From contig JAMONL010000116.1 of NCBI GenBank assembly GCA_027065815.1, positions 1 to 40,162 on the forward strand: 40,162 nt of DNA, given 5' to 3'. Below the pieces are notes generated by a model. The model saw only the letters and a program-made list of their open reading frames with translations, was not told the DNA's origin and did no database searches. This DNA is from Sulfurovum sp. (GTDB lineage: Bacteria; Campylobacterota; Campylobacteria; Campylobacterales; Sulfurovaceae). The translations under genes and the position numbers were made by a program. Shown one piece after another: positions 1 through 8,448 of this stretch. The stretch's first letter is position 1; every line of letters starts with the position of its first letter.

Positions 1-636
1 AATATCTTTGATATATCCGTCTTCAAAGAAACTCTGTTTTATCTTTTTGGCACCGTTGAGGAGCGCCTGTATATCTACACCACACAAGAGTAGAGGTACA
101 AGACCTACATTGGAGAGTACAGAAAATCTGCCTCCGACATTATCTGCCAGGTGGAGTACTGTTGTATTGAGTTCCTGGGCATATTTCTCTAAAGGAGATC
201 CGGGATCAGTGATAAAGGTATAGGCTGAGGCATCACTTTGAATAGAATAAATATATTTGTACAGTGCAAAAGTCTCTACGGTTGTTCCCGATTTTGAAAT
301 AATGAGAAAGTGGGTCTTTTTCATGTTGAGATGAGAAAGAAGATCACTGATCTCAATGGGGTCGGTACTTTCAAAGAAATAAAGTTTTCGTTGAAGTTCT
401 TTGACCGGTTTGAGGAAATTGTAAACAGCTTTGGCTCCCAAAGAACTTCCTCCTATCCCTATGACTGCAATTGTATCGATTTCATCTGGTATTGAGTCGC
501 AATACTTCAGTATCTCTGTGATGTCCTGATCGGGAAGAGCATAATAGCCAATATTGTCCTGCTCCTTTTGAATGGCATCAAAAGCTTTTTTCTGGACAGT
601 TTTGTTGCTTGAGTTAAAATAGAGTTTGTTTATCAT
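1..636 (-). CDS. pgi: Glucose-6-phosphate isomerase (5' part, runs off the window)
   Basis: Interconverts glucose-6-phosphate and fructose-6-phosphate in the cytoplasm. I translated the minus strand by hand: an open frame of 212 codons starts MINKLYFNSSNKTVQ and has no stop before base 1. It contains the PGI signatures VIGIGGSSLGAKAVYN (near residue 58), LIISKSGTTVETFAL (near 112) and DNVGGRFSVLSNVGLVP (near 165), so the sugar-phosphate-binding SIS region is intact and the C-terminal half is missing only because of the window edge. The ATG overlaps the stop codon of the upstream mutase gene (ATGA), so the two are translationally coupled. With the mutase and galE it supplies hexose phosphates for cell-surface sugars. 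The identification is strong; whether the rest of the gene is intact cannot be seen. Confidence 0.95.
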   Translation of the reverse strand, partial: MINKLYFNSSNKTVQKKAFDAIQKEQDNIGYYALPDQDITEILKYCDSIPDEIDTIAVIGIGGSSLGAKAVYNFLKPVKELQRKLYFFESTDPIEISDLLSHLNMKKTHFLIISKSGTTVETFALYKYIYSIQSDASAYTFITDPGSPLEKYAQELNTTVLHLADNVGGRFSVLSNVGLVPLLLCGVDIQALLNGAKKIKQSFFEDGYIKDI

Positions 637-2009
637 ACTAATCCTTTTGCAGTTTTAATTAAAGCATTGACTTTTTCTTCATACTCTTTTGCCAGGGCTT
701 CATCTGTTGATTCGAATCGTGTCACAAGTACCGGTGTGGTGTTACTGGCTCTCACCAGTCCCCAGCCTTTTTCAAAGTTGATACGTACACCATCCACATC
801 GATGATATTGATGATCTTTGGAAAATCACTTGGAGGATCTTTCAGAAGTTTTTTGACTTTGTCAATAATGGCAAATTTTTCCTCTTCCGTGGTCTCCACT
901 TTTAGCTCTTCTGTGGAAAAGACTTGTGGAAGCGCATCGATCTCTGCATCCAGGTCAATGCCGTCTGCAATGAGTTCCAGCATTCTCAGCGTGGCATAAA
1001 TAGCATCATCATAACCGAAATAACGGTTCTTGAAGAAGATATGGCCGGAGACTTCACAGGCAAGATCTGCATTTGTCTCTTTCATTTTGACCTTCAGGTT
1101 GGAGTGCCCGGTCTTGTACATAATGGCTTTGGCGCCACGGCGTTCCAATTCATCATACATCACTTGTGAACACTTGACCTCTCCGATGACCGTAGGGTTT
1201 TCCATCTTCATGGCATAAAGCAGCGCCATTTGGTCACCTTTAATGTTATGCTTGTGTGTCAGTACAGCAATACGGTCTGCATCTCCGTCATAGGCAAAAG
1301 CAATATCTCCCTCTTTCTCCAAAGCCACTTTAACATCGGCAAGGTTTTTTTCTACGGAAGGGTCTGGATGGTGGTTGGGAAAGGTACCATCCGGTTCACA
1401 GTAAAGTCCGATATAGTTAAATTCCAAAGCATCAAAGATATCGGTGATCACCGTATCGGCCACACCGTTTCCACAGTCTATGACGATCTTTTTATCGAGA
1501 CCCTTTAATGGAGCAAACTGTTTGGTCATGTAGTCAATATAGGGTGTTTTCACATCAATGTCAGTTTTTTCTGTATTGTCAGGGATGACTCTGTTCTGAT
1601 TGGTAATGATCTCGTCACCGAGAGCATAGATGTCGTCTCCGAAAAATGGACTTTGACCCACTGTGATCTTGAAGCCATTATACTCTGAGGGATTGTGTGA
1701 GCCTGTGATCATAATAGAAGCGTCAGTGGTTAAGCCGTTAAAATCAATATAATTGCTGTAGTAGTTGACCGGTGTTGCGACCATACCCATATCCAGGACT
1801 TTGCAGCCTGCTGCATTCAGTCCGGATGTAAGATAATCTCTTAAAACAGGAGAGTGGGATCTTGCATCATAACCGATGGAGACGACATTGCCTTCACCTA
1901 TTTGTTGACCAAGATAATAGCCTATGAGTTTAACTGACTGTTCATTGAGCTCTTTTTCATAAATGCCCCGGATATCGTATTCTCTGAAAATGGAAGATGG
2001 TATTGCCAT
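633..2009 (-). CDS. manB: Phosphomannomutase/phosphoglucomutase
   Basis: Moves the phosphate between C6 and C1 of mannose or glucose, feeding nucleotide-sugar synthesis. The alpha-D-phosphohexomutase domains are present in order: the phosphoserine loop ITGSHNPSEYNGFK (active Ser near residue 104), the metal loop AYDGDADR (near 239-246), the sugar-binding CEVSGHIFF, and the C-terminal phosphate-binding RASNTTPVLVTRFES. The length, about 458 residues, is normal for bacterial PMM/PGM. The frame can also open at a GTG at 2018, but a GGGG Shine-Dalgarno (2016-2019 region) sits 8 nt before the ATG at 2009, so I chose the ATG. A promoter-like sequence precedes it. The last codons overlap the pgi start. 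Whether mannose or glucose is the main substrate cannot be read from the sequence. Confidence 0.93.
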   Translation of the reverse strand: MAIPSSIFREYDIRGIYEKELNEQSVKLIGYYLGQQIGEGNVVSIGYDARSHSPVLRDYLTSGLNAAGCKVLDMGMVATPVNYYSNYIDFNGLTTDASIMITGSHNPSEYNGFKITVGQSPFFGDDIYALGDEIITNQNRVIPDNTEKTDIDVKTPYIDYMTKQFAPLKGLDKKIVIDCGNGVADTVITDIFDALEFNYIGLYCEPDGTFPNHHPDPSVEKNLADVKVALEKEGDIAFAYDGDADRIAVLTHKHNIKGDQMALLYAMKMENPTVIGEVKCSQVMYDELERRGAKAIMYKTGHSNLKVKMKETNADLACEVSGHIFFKNRYFGYDDAIYATLRMLELIADGIDLDAEIDALPQVFSTEELKVETTEEEKFAIIDKVKKLLKDPPSDFPKIINIIDVDGVRINFEKGWGLVRASNTTPVLVTRFESTDEALAKEYEEKVNALIKTAKGLV

Positions 2010-2040
2010 TAATTTCACCCCTTTATATTGTATATAATAT

Positions 2041-2070
2041 ATTATAACATAAGAGGTGCAGGTGTAACAA
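2041..2070 (-). promoter_or_regulatory. Probable sigma-70 promoter of manB-pgi
   Basis: Reading the minus strand, TTGTTA (2065-2070) and a perfect TATAAT (2041-2046) are separated by 18 nt. They lie about 30 nt upstream of the manB ATG, in the 116-nt gap behind galE. This suggests manB-pgi can be transcribed independently of the galE genes upstream. The -35 is weak, as is common in Campylobacterota. Confidence 0.5.
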
Positions 2071-2125
2071 ATGAGTTTGATATTTGTTTAATAAACTTTG
2101 ATACCTATATCAAATCATCCCACTA

Positions 2126-3142
2126 TTAACTGTGCTTATATCCGTTTGGATTGTTACTTTGCCATCTCCAGGTGTCTTCACACATCTCTTTGATACTTCT
2201 TTGTGCTTTCCAGCCAAGGATCGTTTTGGCATAAGAGGGGTCGGCATAACAGGTGGCAATGTCCCCGGGACGTCTGGGTGCAATGCAGTAGGGTACTTCC
2301 TGACCTGATGCTTTTTCAAAGGCTTTGACCATATCAAGCACAGAGTATCCGGTACCGGTACCGAGATTGATGGTCATGACTTCGGTAAAATCCTTTATTC
2401 TATCTAAAGCTTTAACATGGCCGTCTGCCAGATCCATCACATGGATGTAGTCTCGTACGCCGGTACCATCATGGGTATCATAATCATCACCGAATACAGA
2501 AAGACAGGCACGTTTTCCCACGGCAGTCTGTGCAATGAAGGGCATGAGATTGTTGGGGATCCCGTTGGGGTCTTCCCCTATCGTTCCTGAGGCATGTGCG
2601 CCTACAGGATTGAAATAGCGAAGCAGGACGATCTTCCAGTCATGGTCTGAAACATACAGATCCCTGAGTATCTCTTCCACAAAAAGTTTGGATCTTCCGT
2701 AAGGATTGGTTGCTGAAAGAGGGAAGTTTTCCAGGATTGGTGTGGTATGCGGATCTCCATAGACCGTTGCGGAAGAGGAAAAAACAATGGATTTGCATTC
2801 GTGTGCTGCCATGACTTCACACAGAACGACAGTACCATTGACATTGTTGTCATAATATCTTAAAGGTTGTTCTACGGATTCTCCAACTGCTTTCAATCCT
2901 GCAAAGTGGATGACTGCATCGATCTTATGGGTGTTGAATACGGCATGAAGGTCATCTCTGTTACGGACATCCCCTTCAACAGCTACAAGTGTCTGACCTA
3001 CGATCTTTTCGACACGTTTAATGGCTTCTTTGGAACTGTTACAGAAGTTGTCAAAAATAACCACTTCATATCCTGATTTGATCAACAGTACGATCGTATG
3101 GGAACCAATATAGCCGGCACCGCCAGTGACTAGAATTTTCAT
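2126..3142 (-). CDS. galE: UDP-glucose 4-epimerase
   Basis: Interconverts UDP-glucose and UDP-galactose with bound NAD, supplying galactose for LOS/LPS or capsule. An extended SDR Rossmann motif GGAGYIGSH lies at the N-terminus, the catalytic YGRSK motif (Tyr-x3-Lys) lies near residue 150, and a Ser/Thr-rich SSSATVYG strand precedes it. The length of 338 residues matches GalE. The frame extends further upstream, but MKILVTGGAGYIGSH is the family's usual start and AAGGA lies 6 nt before it, so 3142 is the start. It begins 14 nt after the stop of the YfaZ-like gene, so the two probably share a transcript. Substrate preference (UDP-Glc against UDP-GlcNAc) is not decided here. Confidence 0.94.
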   Translation of the reverse strand: MKILVTGGAGYIGSHTIVLLIKSGYEVVIFDNFCNSSKEAIKRVEKIVGQTLVAVEGDVRNRDDLHAVFNTHKIDAVIHFAGLKAVGESVEQPLRYYDNNVNGTVVLCEVMAAHECKSIVFSSSATVYGDPHTTPILENFPLSATNPYGRSKLFVEEILRDLYVSDHDWKIVLLRYFNPVGAHASGTIGEDPNGIPNNLMPFIAQTAVGKRACLSVFGDDYDTHDGTGVRDYIHVMDLADGHVKALDRIKDFTEVMTINLGTGTGYSVLDMVKAFEKASGQEVPYCIAPRRPGDIATCYADPSYAKTILGWKAQRSIKEMCEDTWRWQSNNPNGYKHS

Positions 3143-3156
3143 AAGGGATCCTTTAT

Positions 3157-3717
3157 TTAGAAACTGAGTTTCAATCCGCCATACCAACTGTCATTAAGTG
3201 TATAGTCATAGGTATCATAGTTGGTTTCAATATTTCGATATCCGCCAAAAACATGGATATTTGAGATCACTTCCATGTCGGCTTCAGCCCTAAATTCAGA
3301 ATAGGTGTCTCCGTCGGAGAATGTGAGTACAGAAGGTGCATAGGCAAAACTTGCAAAGAGTGAAGTGGTCGGAATGTCAGAGTCAAAAGGCAGAATATAT
3401 CTGACCTTTCCAAGAAGTGGAAAGGCTATAAAGTTTTCTGCGAATGCTGATTTAAGACCAAAACCGAAAATAAGCCCGGGTGCAGCCTCTAAAGCGTTCT
3501 CTCCGCTTAAGCCCAGGGTAAAGAGGTCGTCAGTGTCATTATGGAGATAGCTTGCATCAACCAGATAGGTTGTTCCTCCGGTGTAGCCAATGGTTTCGTT
3601 AAGATTGTATGCCCCTAGTAGTTCCACATCGTCACTGTTGATGTCTAAGCCTATGCTGCTTTGCGCAGTTGCGATACCTGTACACAGCAGTGTACCCAAT
3701 AATAGTTTTTTGATCAT
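3157..3717 (-). CDS. YfaZ-like outer-membrane beta-barrel protein
   Basis: A secreted protein of about 186 residues. The N-terminus MIKKLLLGTLLCTGIATAQS is a signal peptide ending at an A-Q-S site. The rest alternates hydrophobic and polar residues, with many Tyr, Asn and Gly, and ends in GLKLSF, an aromatic C-terminal residue typical of BAM-assembled barrels. Overall it resembles the YfaZ family found in Campylobacterota (from memory). The start at 3717 places the signal peptide correctly and has AAGGA upstream; an in-frame ATG at 3756 would add a non-signal extension. It lies between ccoS and galE. Its function is unknown; a barrel of about eight strands is likely from its size. Confidence 0.75.
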   Translation of the reverse strand: MIKKLLLGTLLCTGIATAQSSIGLDINSDDVELLGAYNLNETIGYTGGTTYLVDASYLHNDTDDLFTLGLSGENALEAAPGLIFGFGLKSAFAENFIAFPLLGKVRYILPFDSDIPTTSLFASFAYAPSVLTFSDGDTYSEFRAEADMEVISNIHVFGGYRNIETNYDTYDYTLNDSWYGGLKLSF

Positions 3718-3774
3718 GATGGAGATTCCTTGTTGTGTTCCTTGATATTTATTCATATAATAGCATAGGAATGA

Positions 3775-4050
3775 TTAATCTGCGGGCATATAGTTCTTTT
3801 TCTTTTTTTCTTCTTCCTCTTTCTTTTTCTGTGCTTTCTTCTTTTGCATTTTTTTGTTTTGCATTTCTTGTTTCTTCTGCATCATCACTGCATCTCTGAG
3901 TTCTTCTTCTCCATCATATCTGGCAGCATCAATGAATTTTGACTGATCATCAAATTGTCCTGTCTTGACACCCCATAGTAAAGCAATAAGCCCTAAAGCT
4001 CCAAGAAAGGTGGAGACACCGATCATTAAGATAACAATATTTTCACTCAT
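3775..4050 (-). CDS. ccoS: cbb3-type cytochrome oxidase assembly protein CcoS
   Basis: A small single-span inner-membrane protein needed for cofactor insertion into cbb3 oxidase. Residues 4-27 form one transmembrane helix, followed by the family signature LLWGVKTGQFDD and then a short conserved stretch DAARYDGEEELRDA. It overlaps the 3' end of ccoI by 8 nt, the usual ccoI-ccoS arrangement. The C-terminal third (from about residue 57) is an unusual run of Lys, Met, Gln and Glu (MQKKQEMQNKKMQKKKAQKK and on), which is not part of the CcoS core and looks like a low-complexity coiled tail. At 91 residues it is longer than most CcoS proteins. Confidence 0.9.
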   Translation of the reverse strand: MSENIVILMIGVSTFLGALGLIALLWGVKTGQFDDQSKFIDAARYDGEEELRDAVMMQKKQEMQNKKMQKKKAQKKKEEEEKKKKNYMPAD

Positions 4051-6469
4051 GTGATAGATCCTTGAATTTTAAAAGTTTGATTCGCATGGAGTTGCCTACC
4101 ACGATCAATGAACTCAAAGACATGGAGAGTGCAGCAATAAGTGGATTGACAAAGCCTGCAACAGCAAGCGGAACAGCAATGACATTATACAACAATGAAA
4201 AACCAAGGTTCTCTTTGACCGCGCTGAAGGTTCTTCGGGAGAGAGTGTAAGCATCTAAAATACTTTGAGGTCTTTCATCTAAGAGAACAACATCACTCAC
4301 TGAAATGGCAACATCCGCTCCCTGACCCATGGCAATGGCAATGTTGGACTGGGCAAGGGCAATGGCATCGTTGATCCCGTCTCCAACCATCACGACCACT
4401 TCACCTTTCTTTTGAAAGTCTTGGATCAGGGCTGATTTTTCCTGTGGAAGCAGTTTTGCATGGATGGTTTGAATGCCAACGGCATTGGCGACCTTCAGTG
4501 CACTCTGCTCATGGTCTCCCGTAAGCATGACAATCTTTATACCCATCTTCTGTATGGCTGAAATGGCTTCTTTTGCCCCTTCACGAATGGTATCGGTAAG
4601 TTCGAAACGGGCTGCCACTGTACCGTCAACAGCAAAAAGAAAAAGTGTATTTTCCGATACGGTGTCTACTTTAATACCTCTTTCCTGAAGTAGACTTGCA
4701 TTTCCACCAAGCAGTTTTTTGCTATCGACTTCTGCTTCTATTCCTTTGGCTTCAATGCTTTTGATCGCCGTGATGTGTACAGGCTCCAGGGTATCATTTT
4801 CCTGTATCAGGTAACGTGCGATCCCTTTTGAGACAGGGTGGTTTGAAGTGTTGACCAGTGCAAGAAGCAGTGCCGGGTCAAAATCCCCGTAAAACTCTGC
4901 TTTGATCACAGAAGGTTTTCCCTCAGTGATCGTACCGGTCTTGTCGAGTGCCAGGAGTCTGCTTTTTGCCATGGTTTCCAAAAAGGTAGCTTCTTTAAAG
5001 AGGATGCCCCGTTTGGCAGCGATGGAAATACCTACCAGAGTTGCCATAGGCGTCGCAAGTCCGAGGGCGCAGGGACAGGCGATGACGATCACTGAAATAC
5101 CTATGATCAGTGCGGTTTCAAAATTCCCGCTCCAGTAATACCATCCGGCAAAGGAGAGGAGAGCAATAAGCAGGATGATATTTGAAAAATAGCCTGAAAT
5201 CGTGTTTGCAAGCTGCTCGATATGGGGTTTTTTGGTAATGGATTCTTCGAGTAGGCTCACGATGGAGGTCAGGAGAGAACCGGAGACATCCTTACTGGCT
5301 TCATAATGTATAACGGAGTCCAGACAGATGGATCCGCTGAGAACCGTATCACCGTTTTGTTTGAAAACGGGTTCATTTTCTCCAGTGAGTGACGACTCGT
5401 CAAAAGAGCCTTGACCTGAGGTGACTTGACCGTCAATGACCACTTTTTCCCCGGGTTTCAACTCGATGAGATCCCCCACCTGGATATTCTCAACGCTGAC
5501 GAGGGATTTGATACTGTTCTTGACTGTGGTCACTTCCGTCGGAGTAGACCCCATAATACTGTCAAGGGTGTCAACCGCATGTTTCTTGCTGAGTACTTCA
5601 AGGTATTTACCGACCAGAACAAAGGTGATGATCATCACGACCGAATCGAAATAGACCTCTCCGTGTTGTGTGGTCATGGCGTAAATAGAGTAGATGTATG
5701 CAGAGAGGGCACCGGAGGCAACCAGGGTATCCATATTGACGATGTGGTTCTTAAACCCGTAATAGGCGCCTCTAAAAAAGATCCAGCCGGAGTAGAAGAG
5801 TACCGGGGTTGCCAGTATGAATTCTGCCACATTCAGAATGTCTTTAAAGTTCTGCTGCATTCCCGTAAAGTAACCGGCATAGTGTGCAATCGCGATCCAC
5901 ATGATATTCATGCTCCCGAATACGGCTACAAGAATACGTGAATAGTACTCTTTTTTGGTTTTGTTCGCACGTTCTTCCTGTAAAGAAGGATCATAAGGGT
6001 AGGCATTGTAGCCGATGGAACGGATGGTTTCTATGATCTGTGAAAGTTTTACCTCTTCAGGATCCCAGACTACTTTGGCTTTGTTGTTGGTGTAGTTGAT
6101 GCTGGCTTCTATAATACCATTTGTTTTGTGCAGGACTTTTTCATTGAGCCAGACACAGGCGGAACAGTGTATCCCCTCAATGATGAGGTGGATTTCAGAA
6201 AGACCGTCTTCGGTACTTTTAATATATTTGTTCTTAAAGCCTTCAAGATCAAACTTTTCAAGATCTGCAGAGATCTGTGTACTGGCAGGCTGAAGGGTGG
6301 TATTGCCAAGTTTGTCGTAAAAGGTATCTAGCCCTTCGCTCTCAAGCAGATGGTAGACACCCTGGCATCCTTTACAGCAGAAGTTGAGCTCTTTGTCATT
6401 TTGCTTCTCTGTGATCATGACAGATTCATCAAACGTAAGATTACAATGGGTACATGCTATTTCTGCCAA
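4043..6469 (-). CDS. ccoI: Copper-translocating P1B-type ATPase for cbb3 oxidase assembly
   Basis: An inner-membrane ATPase of the CcoI/FixI class that exports Cu(I) for cbb3 oxidase maturation. The N-terminus has the Cys-rich metal-binding module of this subclass (CTHC near residue 6, FCCKGC near 30-35), then an HMA domain with CSAC (102-105). The transmembrane CPC motif is at 465-467 (IACPCALGLATP), the phosphorylation motif DKTGT begins at D509, TGE is at 362-364, an SNHP nucleotide-domain motif follows, and the hinge is GDGINDAIALAQSNIA. The length of 808 residues fits. The start codon is TTG, with AGAGG 6 nt upstream; the next in-frame ATGs would cut the Cys module. CcoS follows with overlap, which supports CcoI over a general CopA. 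Confidence 0.93.
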   Translation of the reverse strand: MAEIACTHCNLTFDESVMITEKQNDKELNFCCKGCQGVYHLLESEGLDTFYDKLGNTTLQPASTQISADLEKFDLEGFKNKYIKSTEDGLSEIHLIIEGIHCSACVWLNEKVLHKTNGIIEASINYTNNKAKVVWDPEEVKLSQIIETIRSIGYNAYPYDPSLQEERANKTKKEYYSRILVAVFGSMNIMWIAIAHYAGYFTGMQQNFKDILNVAEFILATPVLFYSGWIFFRGAYYGFKNHIVNMDTLVASGALSAYIYSIYAMTTQHGEVYFDSVVMIITFVLVGKYLEVLSKKHAVDTLDSIMGSTPTEVTTVKNSIKSLVSVENIQVGDLIELKPGEKVVIDGQVTSGQGSFDESSLTGENEPVFKQNGDTVLSGSICLDSVIHYEASKDVSGSLLTSIVSLLEESITKKPHIEQLANTISGYFSNIILLIALLSFAGWYYWSGNFETALIIGISVIVIACPCALGLATPMATLVGISIAAKRGILFKEATFLETMAKSRLLALDKTGTITEGKPSVIKAEFYGDFDPALLLALVNTSNHPVSKGIARYLIQENDTLEPVHITAIKSIEAKGIEAEVDSKKLLGGNASLLQERGIKVDTVSENTLFLFAVDGTVAARFELTDTIREGAKEAISAIQKMGIKIVMLTGDHEQSALKVANAVGIQTIHAKLLPQEKSALIQDFQKKGEVVVMVGDGINDAIALAQSNIAIAMGQGADVAISVSDVVLLDERPQSILDAYTLSRRTFSAVKENLGFSLLYNVIAVPLAVAGFVNPLIAALSMSLSSLIVVGNSMRIKLLKFKDLSHE

Positions 6470-6482
6470 AAGATCCCTCTTC

Positions 6483-6508
6483 CGTAGGGTCGGTTCACCG
6501 ACCCTACG
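6483..6508. repeat. REP-like perfect palindrome
   Basis: An 11-bp perfect inverted repeat, CGTAGGGTCGG on the left and CCGACCCTACG on the right, around a TTCA loop. It lies in the gap between divergent ccoI and the gene at 6553. It shares the GGTTYACCGACC core with elements at 16220 and 32840, and the GTAG foot is typical of REP elements associated with RAYT transposases (known for other bacteria, inferred here). Confidence 0.8.
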
Positions 6509-6521
6509 TGTATTGAATGAT

Positions 6522-6549
6522 GGATTTTACCTAAATATGGGTAAAATCC
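6522..6549. promoter_or_regulatory. Perfect 10-bp hairpin directly before the ATG at 6553
   Basis: GGATTTTACC (6522-6531) pairs exactly with GGTAAAATCC (6540-6549) around an 8-nt loop. It ends 3 nt before the start codon of the membrane protein at 6553. No clear Shine-Dalgarno lies outside it, so in mRNA the stem could mask initiation. It could instead be a protein-binding operator between the divergent genes. The role is inferred. Confidence 0.6.
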
Positions 6550-6552
6550 TGC

Positions 6553-6942
6553 ATGGAAAATATTCTCACTTTTGTAGCTATTTTAGTTGTTCTGGAACTT
6601 TTTGAAGCTTATATGCAGAAAGCAGATACACTCTACGGTGTGGTGGAAAGGCTCTATGTCTGGTACAGGAAGAGTATCTTTGCTTTCTTCCTGATGCACC
6701 CCTCTTTTTATTTTGTACTGTTTGTGGTAGTGGTCACGGATATGTTGAATCTCTATATGATACTCATACTGACATTTAAGGTCTTTGATCTTTTTTACAA
6801 GATCGAATTGATCAAAAGTATTTTCATTAGACAAAACGTACCTGCAGACCTTTCTGCAATGCTTGAGTGGAAGATCCCTTCATGGTTTTTTCTGATGGGT
6901 GTGGGGCTCTACCCGCCATTACTTTTTTATGCTTTGCTGTAA
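6553..6942 (+). CDS. Small integral membrane protein, unknown function
   Basis: A 129-residue protein that I do not recognise as a named family. It has about four hydrophobic segments (roughly residues 3-20, 42-63, 65-80 and 109-128) separated by short charged loops such as QKADTLYGVVERLYVWYRK, which points to an inner-membrane protein. The frame starts with ATG but lacks an obvious ribosome-binding site because the 10-bp hairpin at 6522-6549 abuts the start. It is divergent from ccoI and sits upstream of rho, which has its own promoter. It is probably a conserved hypothetical of Campylobacterota; the coding call rests on an uninterrupted frame with membrane-protein composition. Confidence 0.75.
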   Translation: MENILTFVAILVVLELFEAYMQKADTLYGVVERLYVWYRKSIFAFFLMHPSFYFVLFVVVVTDMLNLYMILILTFKVFDLFYKIELIKSIFIRQNVPADLSAMLEWKIPSWFFLMGVGLYPPLLFYALL

Positions 6943-6957
6943 GCAGAGCACTTCTGG

Positions 6958-6986
6958 TTGACTTTTCAGTTTAAAAGGAATATAAT
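6958..6986 (+). promoter_or_regulatory. Near-consensus sigma-70 promoter of rho
   Basis: TTGACT (6958-6963), a 17-nt spacer and a perfect TATAAT (6981-6986) lie upstream of rho. A transcription start near 6993 gives a leader of about 80 nt before the ATG at 7073, with AGAGGA as ribosome-binding site. This is the best-matching promoter I can see in the window. The leader is long enough for Rho autoregulation, as known in other bacteria, but no specific site is evident. Confidence 0.8.
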
Positions 6987-7072
6987 AGCACCACTACACG
7001 GTAGAACGTTATCGTATATCTACAATTCAATACCTGATTAGGTTTAAATTCAACCCCAAAATAAGAGGACTT

Positions 7073-8395
7073 ATGAGCGACACAAAAAAATCTTCTAATG
7101 GCAACGGTGCCAACAGAAAAAACAGAACCCACGTACCTGTACAAGGCTACAAGATCGAAGATCTCCAGCAAAAACCACTTGATGACCTTGTGACCATAGC
7201 CAAAGAGGTTAAAGTTGAAAATCCTAATGAATTTCAGCGTAAAGACCTTATTTTTGAAATTTTAAAATCACAGGTCAGCCAGGGTGGGTTCATCCTTTAT
7301 ACCGGGATCCTTGAAGTAATGAATGACGGGTATGGATTCCTTCGTTCGATAGACGGGAACTTCGCGAACTCAAGTAACGATACCTACGTAAGTTCTACTC
7401 AGATCAAACGTTTTGCATTGAGAAACGGAGATATCGTCACAGGACAGGTTCGTCCTCCGAAAGATCAGGAGAAGTATTATGCCTTGCTCAAGATCGAAGC
7501 GATCAACTATCTGGCTCCTGAAAAATCTAAACAGAGACCGCTTTTTGACAACTTAACACCTCTATATGCCTCTGAACAACTTAAAATGGAATACAACCCA
7601 ATGAAAATGACAGGACGTGTTCTTGATCTTTTCTCTCCTATTGGTAAAGGGCAGAGAGCACTTATTGTTGCACCGCCAAGAACAGGTAAAACAGAATTGC
7701 TTAAAGAGTTGGCACATGGTGTAACGTACAACAACCCGGATGCTTCTTTAATGGTATTGCTGGTTGATGAAAGACCTGAAGAGGTGACAGATATGCAGCG
7801 TTCGGTCAAAGGTGAAGTGTATGCTTCAACATTCGATCTTCCTGCACAGAACCATGTACGAACTGCCGAAATGGTCATAGAAAAAGCAAAAAGACGTGTG
7901 GAGATGGGAAAAGATGTGGTCATTTTGCTTGACTCCATCACCAGACTGGCACGTGCCTACAACACCGTGACACCAAGTTCAGGTAAAGTACTTTCGGGTG
8001 GTGTGGATGCTAATGCTCTGCATAAACCAAAACGTTTCTTTGGTGCGGCAAGAAATATAGAAGAGGGTGGTTCTCTGACCATCATTGCCACTGCGCTGAT
8101 AGACACGGGATCACGTATGGATGAAGTGATCTTTGAAGAATTCAAAGGGACAGGTAACTCTGAAGTCGTTCTCAGCCGTCATGTTTCTGAAAGACGTATC
8201 TACCCTGCGATCGATGTGACGAAATCCGGTACAAGAAAAGAGGAGTTGATGGTAGATCCTGAAACCCTTCAGAAAGTCTGGGCACTTAGAAATGCGATGC
8301 AGAATATGGAAGAGGTGGAAGGTCTTAAGTTCCTCTTCTCTAAAATGATGAAAACAAAATCAAACGAAGAGTTTTTGTCAATGATGAACGAGTAG
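7073..8395 (+). CDS. rho: Transcription termination factor Rho
   Basis: A hexameric RNA-dependent ATPase that ends transcription. After a short polar N-terminus, the Rho N-terminal helical domain spans about residues 25-70 ([20 protein letters not shown]). The RNA-binding cold-shock-like fold follows ([19 protein letters not shown], to about 140). The RecA-type ATPase core has Walker [12 protein letters not shown] (GKT at 205-207), the [14 protein letters not shown] region, and the Q- and R-loop segments ending in the conserved [14 protein letters not shown] tail. The length of 440 residues is standard, without the large insertions seen in some phyla. AGAGGA lies just upstream of the ATG. It has its own promoter and is followed by an inserted cassette. 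Confidence 0.98.
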   Translation: MSDTKKSSNGNGANRKNRTHVPVQGYKIEDLQQKPLDDLVTIAKEVKVENPNEFQRKDLIFEILKSQVSQGGFILYTGILEVMNDGYGFLRSIDGNFANSSNDTYVSSTQIKRFALRNGDIVTGQVRPPKDQEKYYALLKIEAINYLAPEKSKQRPLFDNLTPLYASEQLKMEYNPMKMTGRVLDLFSPIGKGQRALIVAPPRTGKTELLKELAHGVTYNNPDASLMVLLVDERPEEVTDMQRSVKGEVYASTFDLPAQNHVRTAEMVIEKAKRRVEMGKDVVILLDSITRLARAYNTVTPSSGKVLSGGVDANALHKPKRFFGAARNIEEGGSLTIIATALIDTGSRMDEVIFEEFKGTGNSEVVLSRHVSERRIYPAIDVTKSGTRKEELMVDPETLQKVWALRNAMQNMEEVEGLKFLFSKMMKTKSNEEFLSMMNE

Positions 8396-8417
8396 CGAAA
8401 AGCCGTTTGACTTTTCG
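8396..8417 (+). terminator. Hairpin directly after the rho stop codon
   Basis: CGAAAAG (8396-8402) pairs perfectly with CTTTTCG (8411-8417) around an 8-nt loop, starting at the base after the TAG. No U-tract follows; instead the 7-bp-repeat end of the adjoining cassette begins here. It may be a terminator separated from its U-tract by the insertion (inference). Confidence 0.45.
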
Positions 8418-8448
8418 GATGGAAGATTGAAGATGGAGGATTGATGAT
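8416..8448 (+). repeat. Left terminal repeat, degenerate heptads
   Basis: Starting at 8417 the sequence reads as five 7-bp units: GGATGGA, AGATTGA, AGATGGA, GGATTGA, TGATGAA. One unit carries the GGAGGA Shine-Dalgarno and the last carries the ATG start codons of the four-helix-bundle gene, so the repeat provides the translation start. Confidence 0.75.

Noticed and set aside
8-495. Short plus-strand frames at the window start
   Set aside because: The minus strand here encodes clear pgi motifs over the whole stretch, so these frames are shadows.
5426-5941. 171-codon open frame on the plus strand
   Set aside because: It is antisense to the conserved ccoI coding sequence, with no ribosome-binding site or family resemblance.
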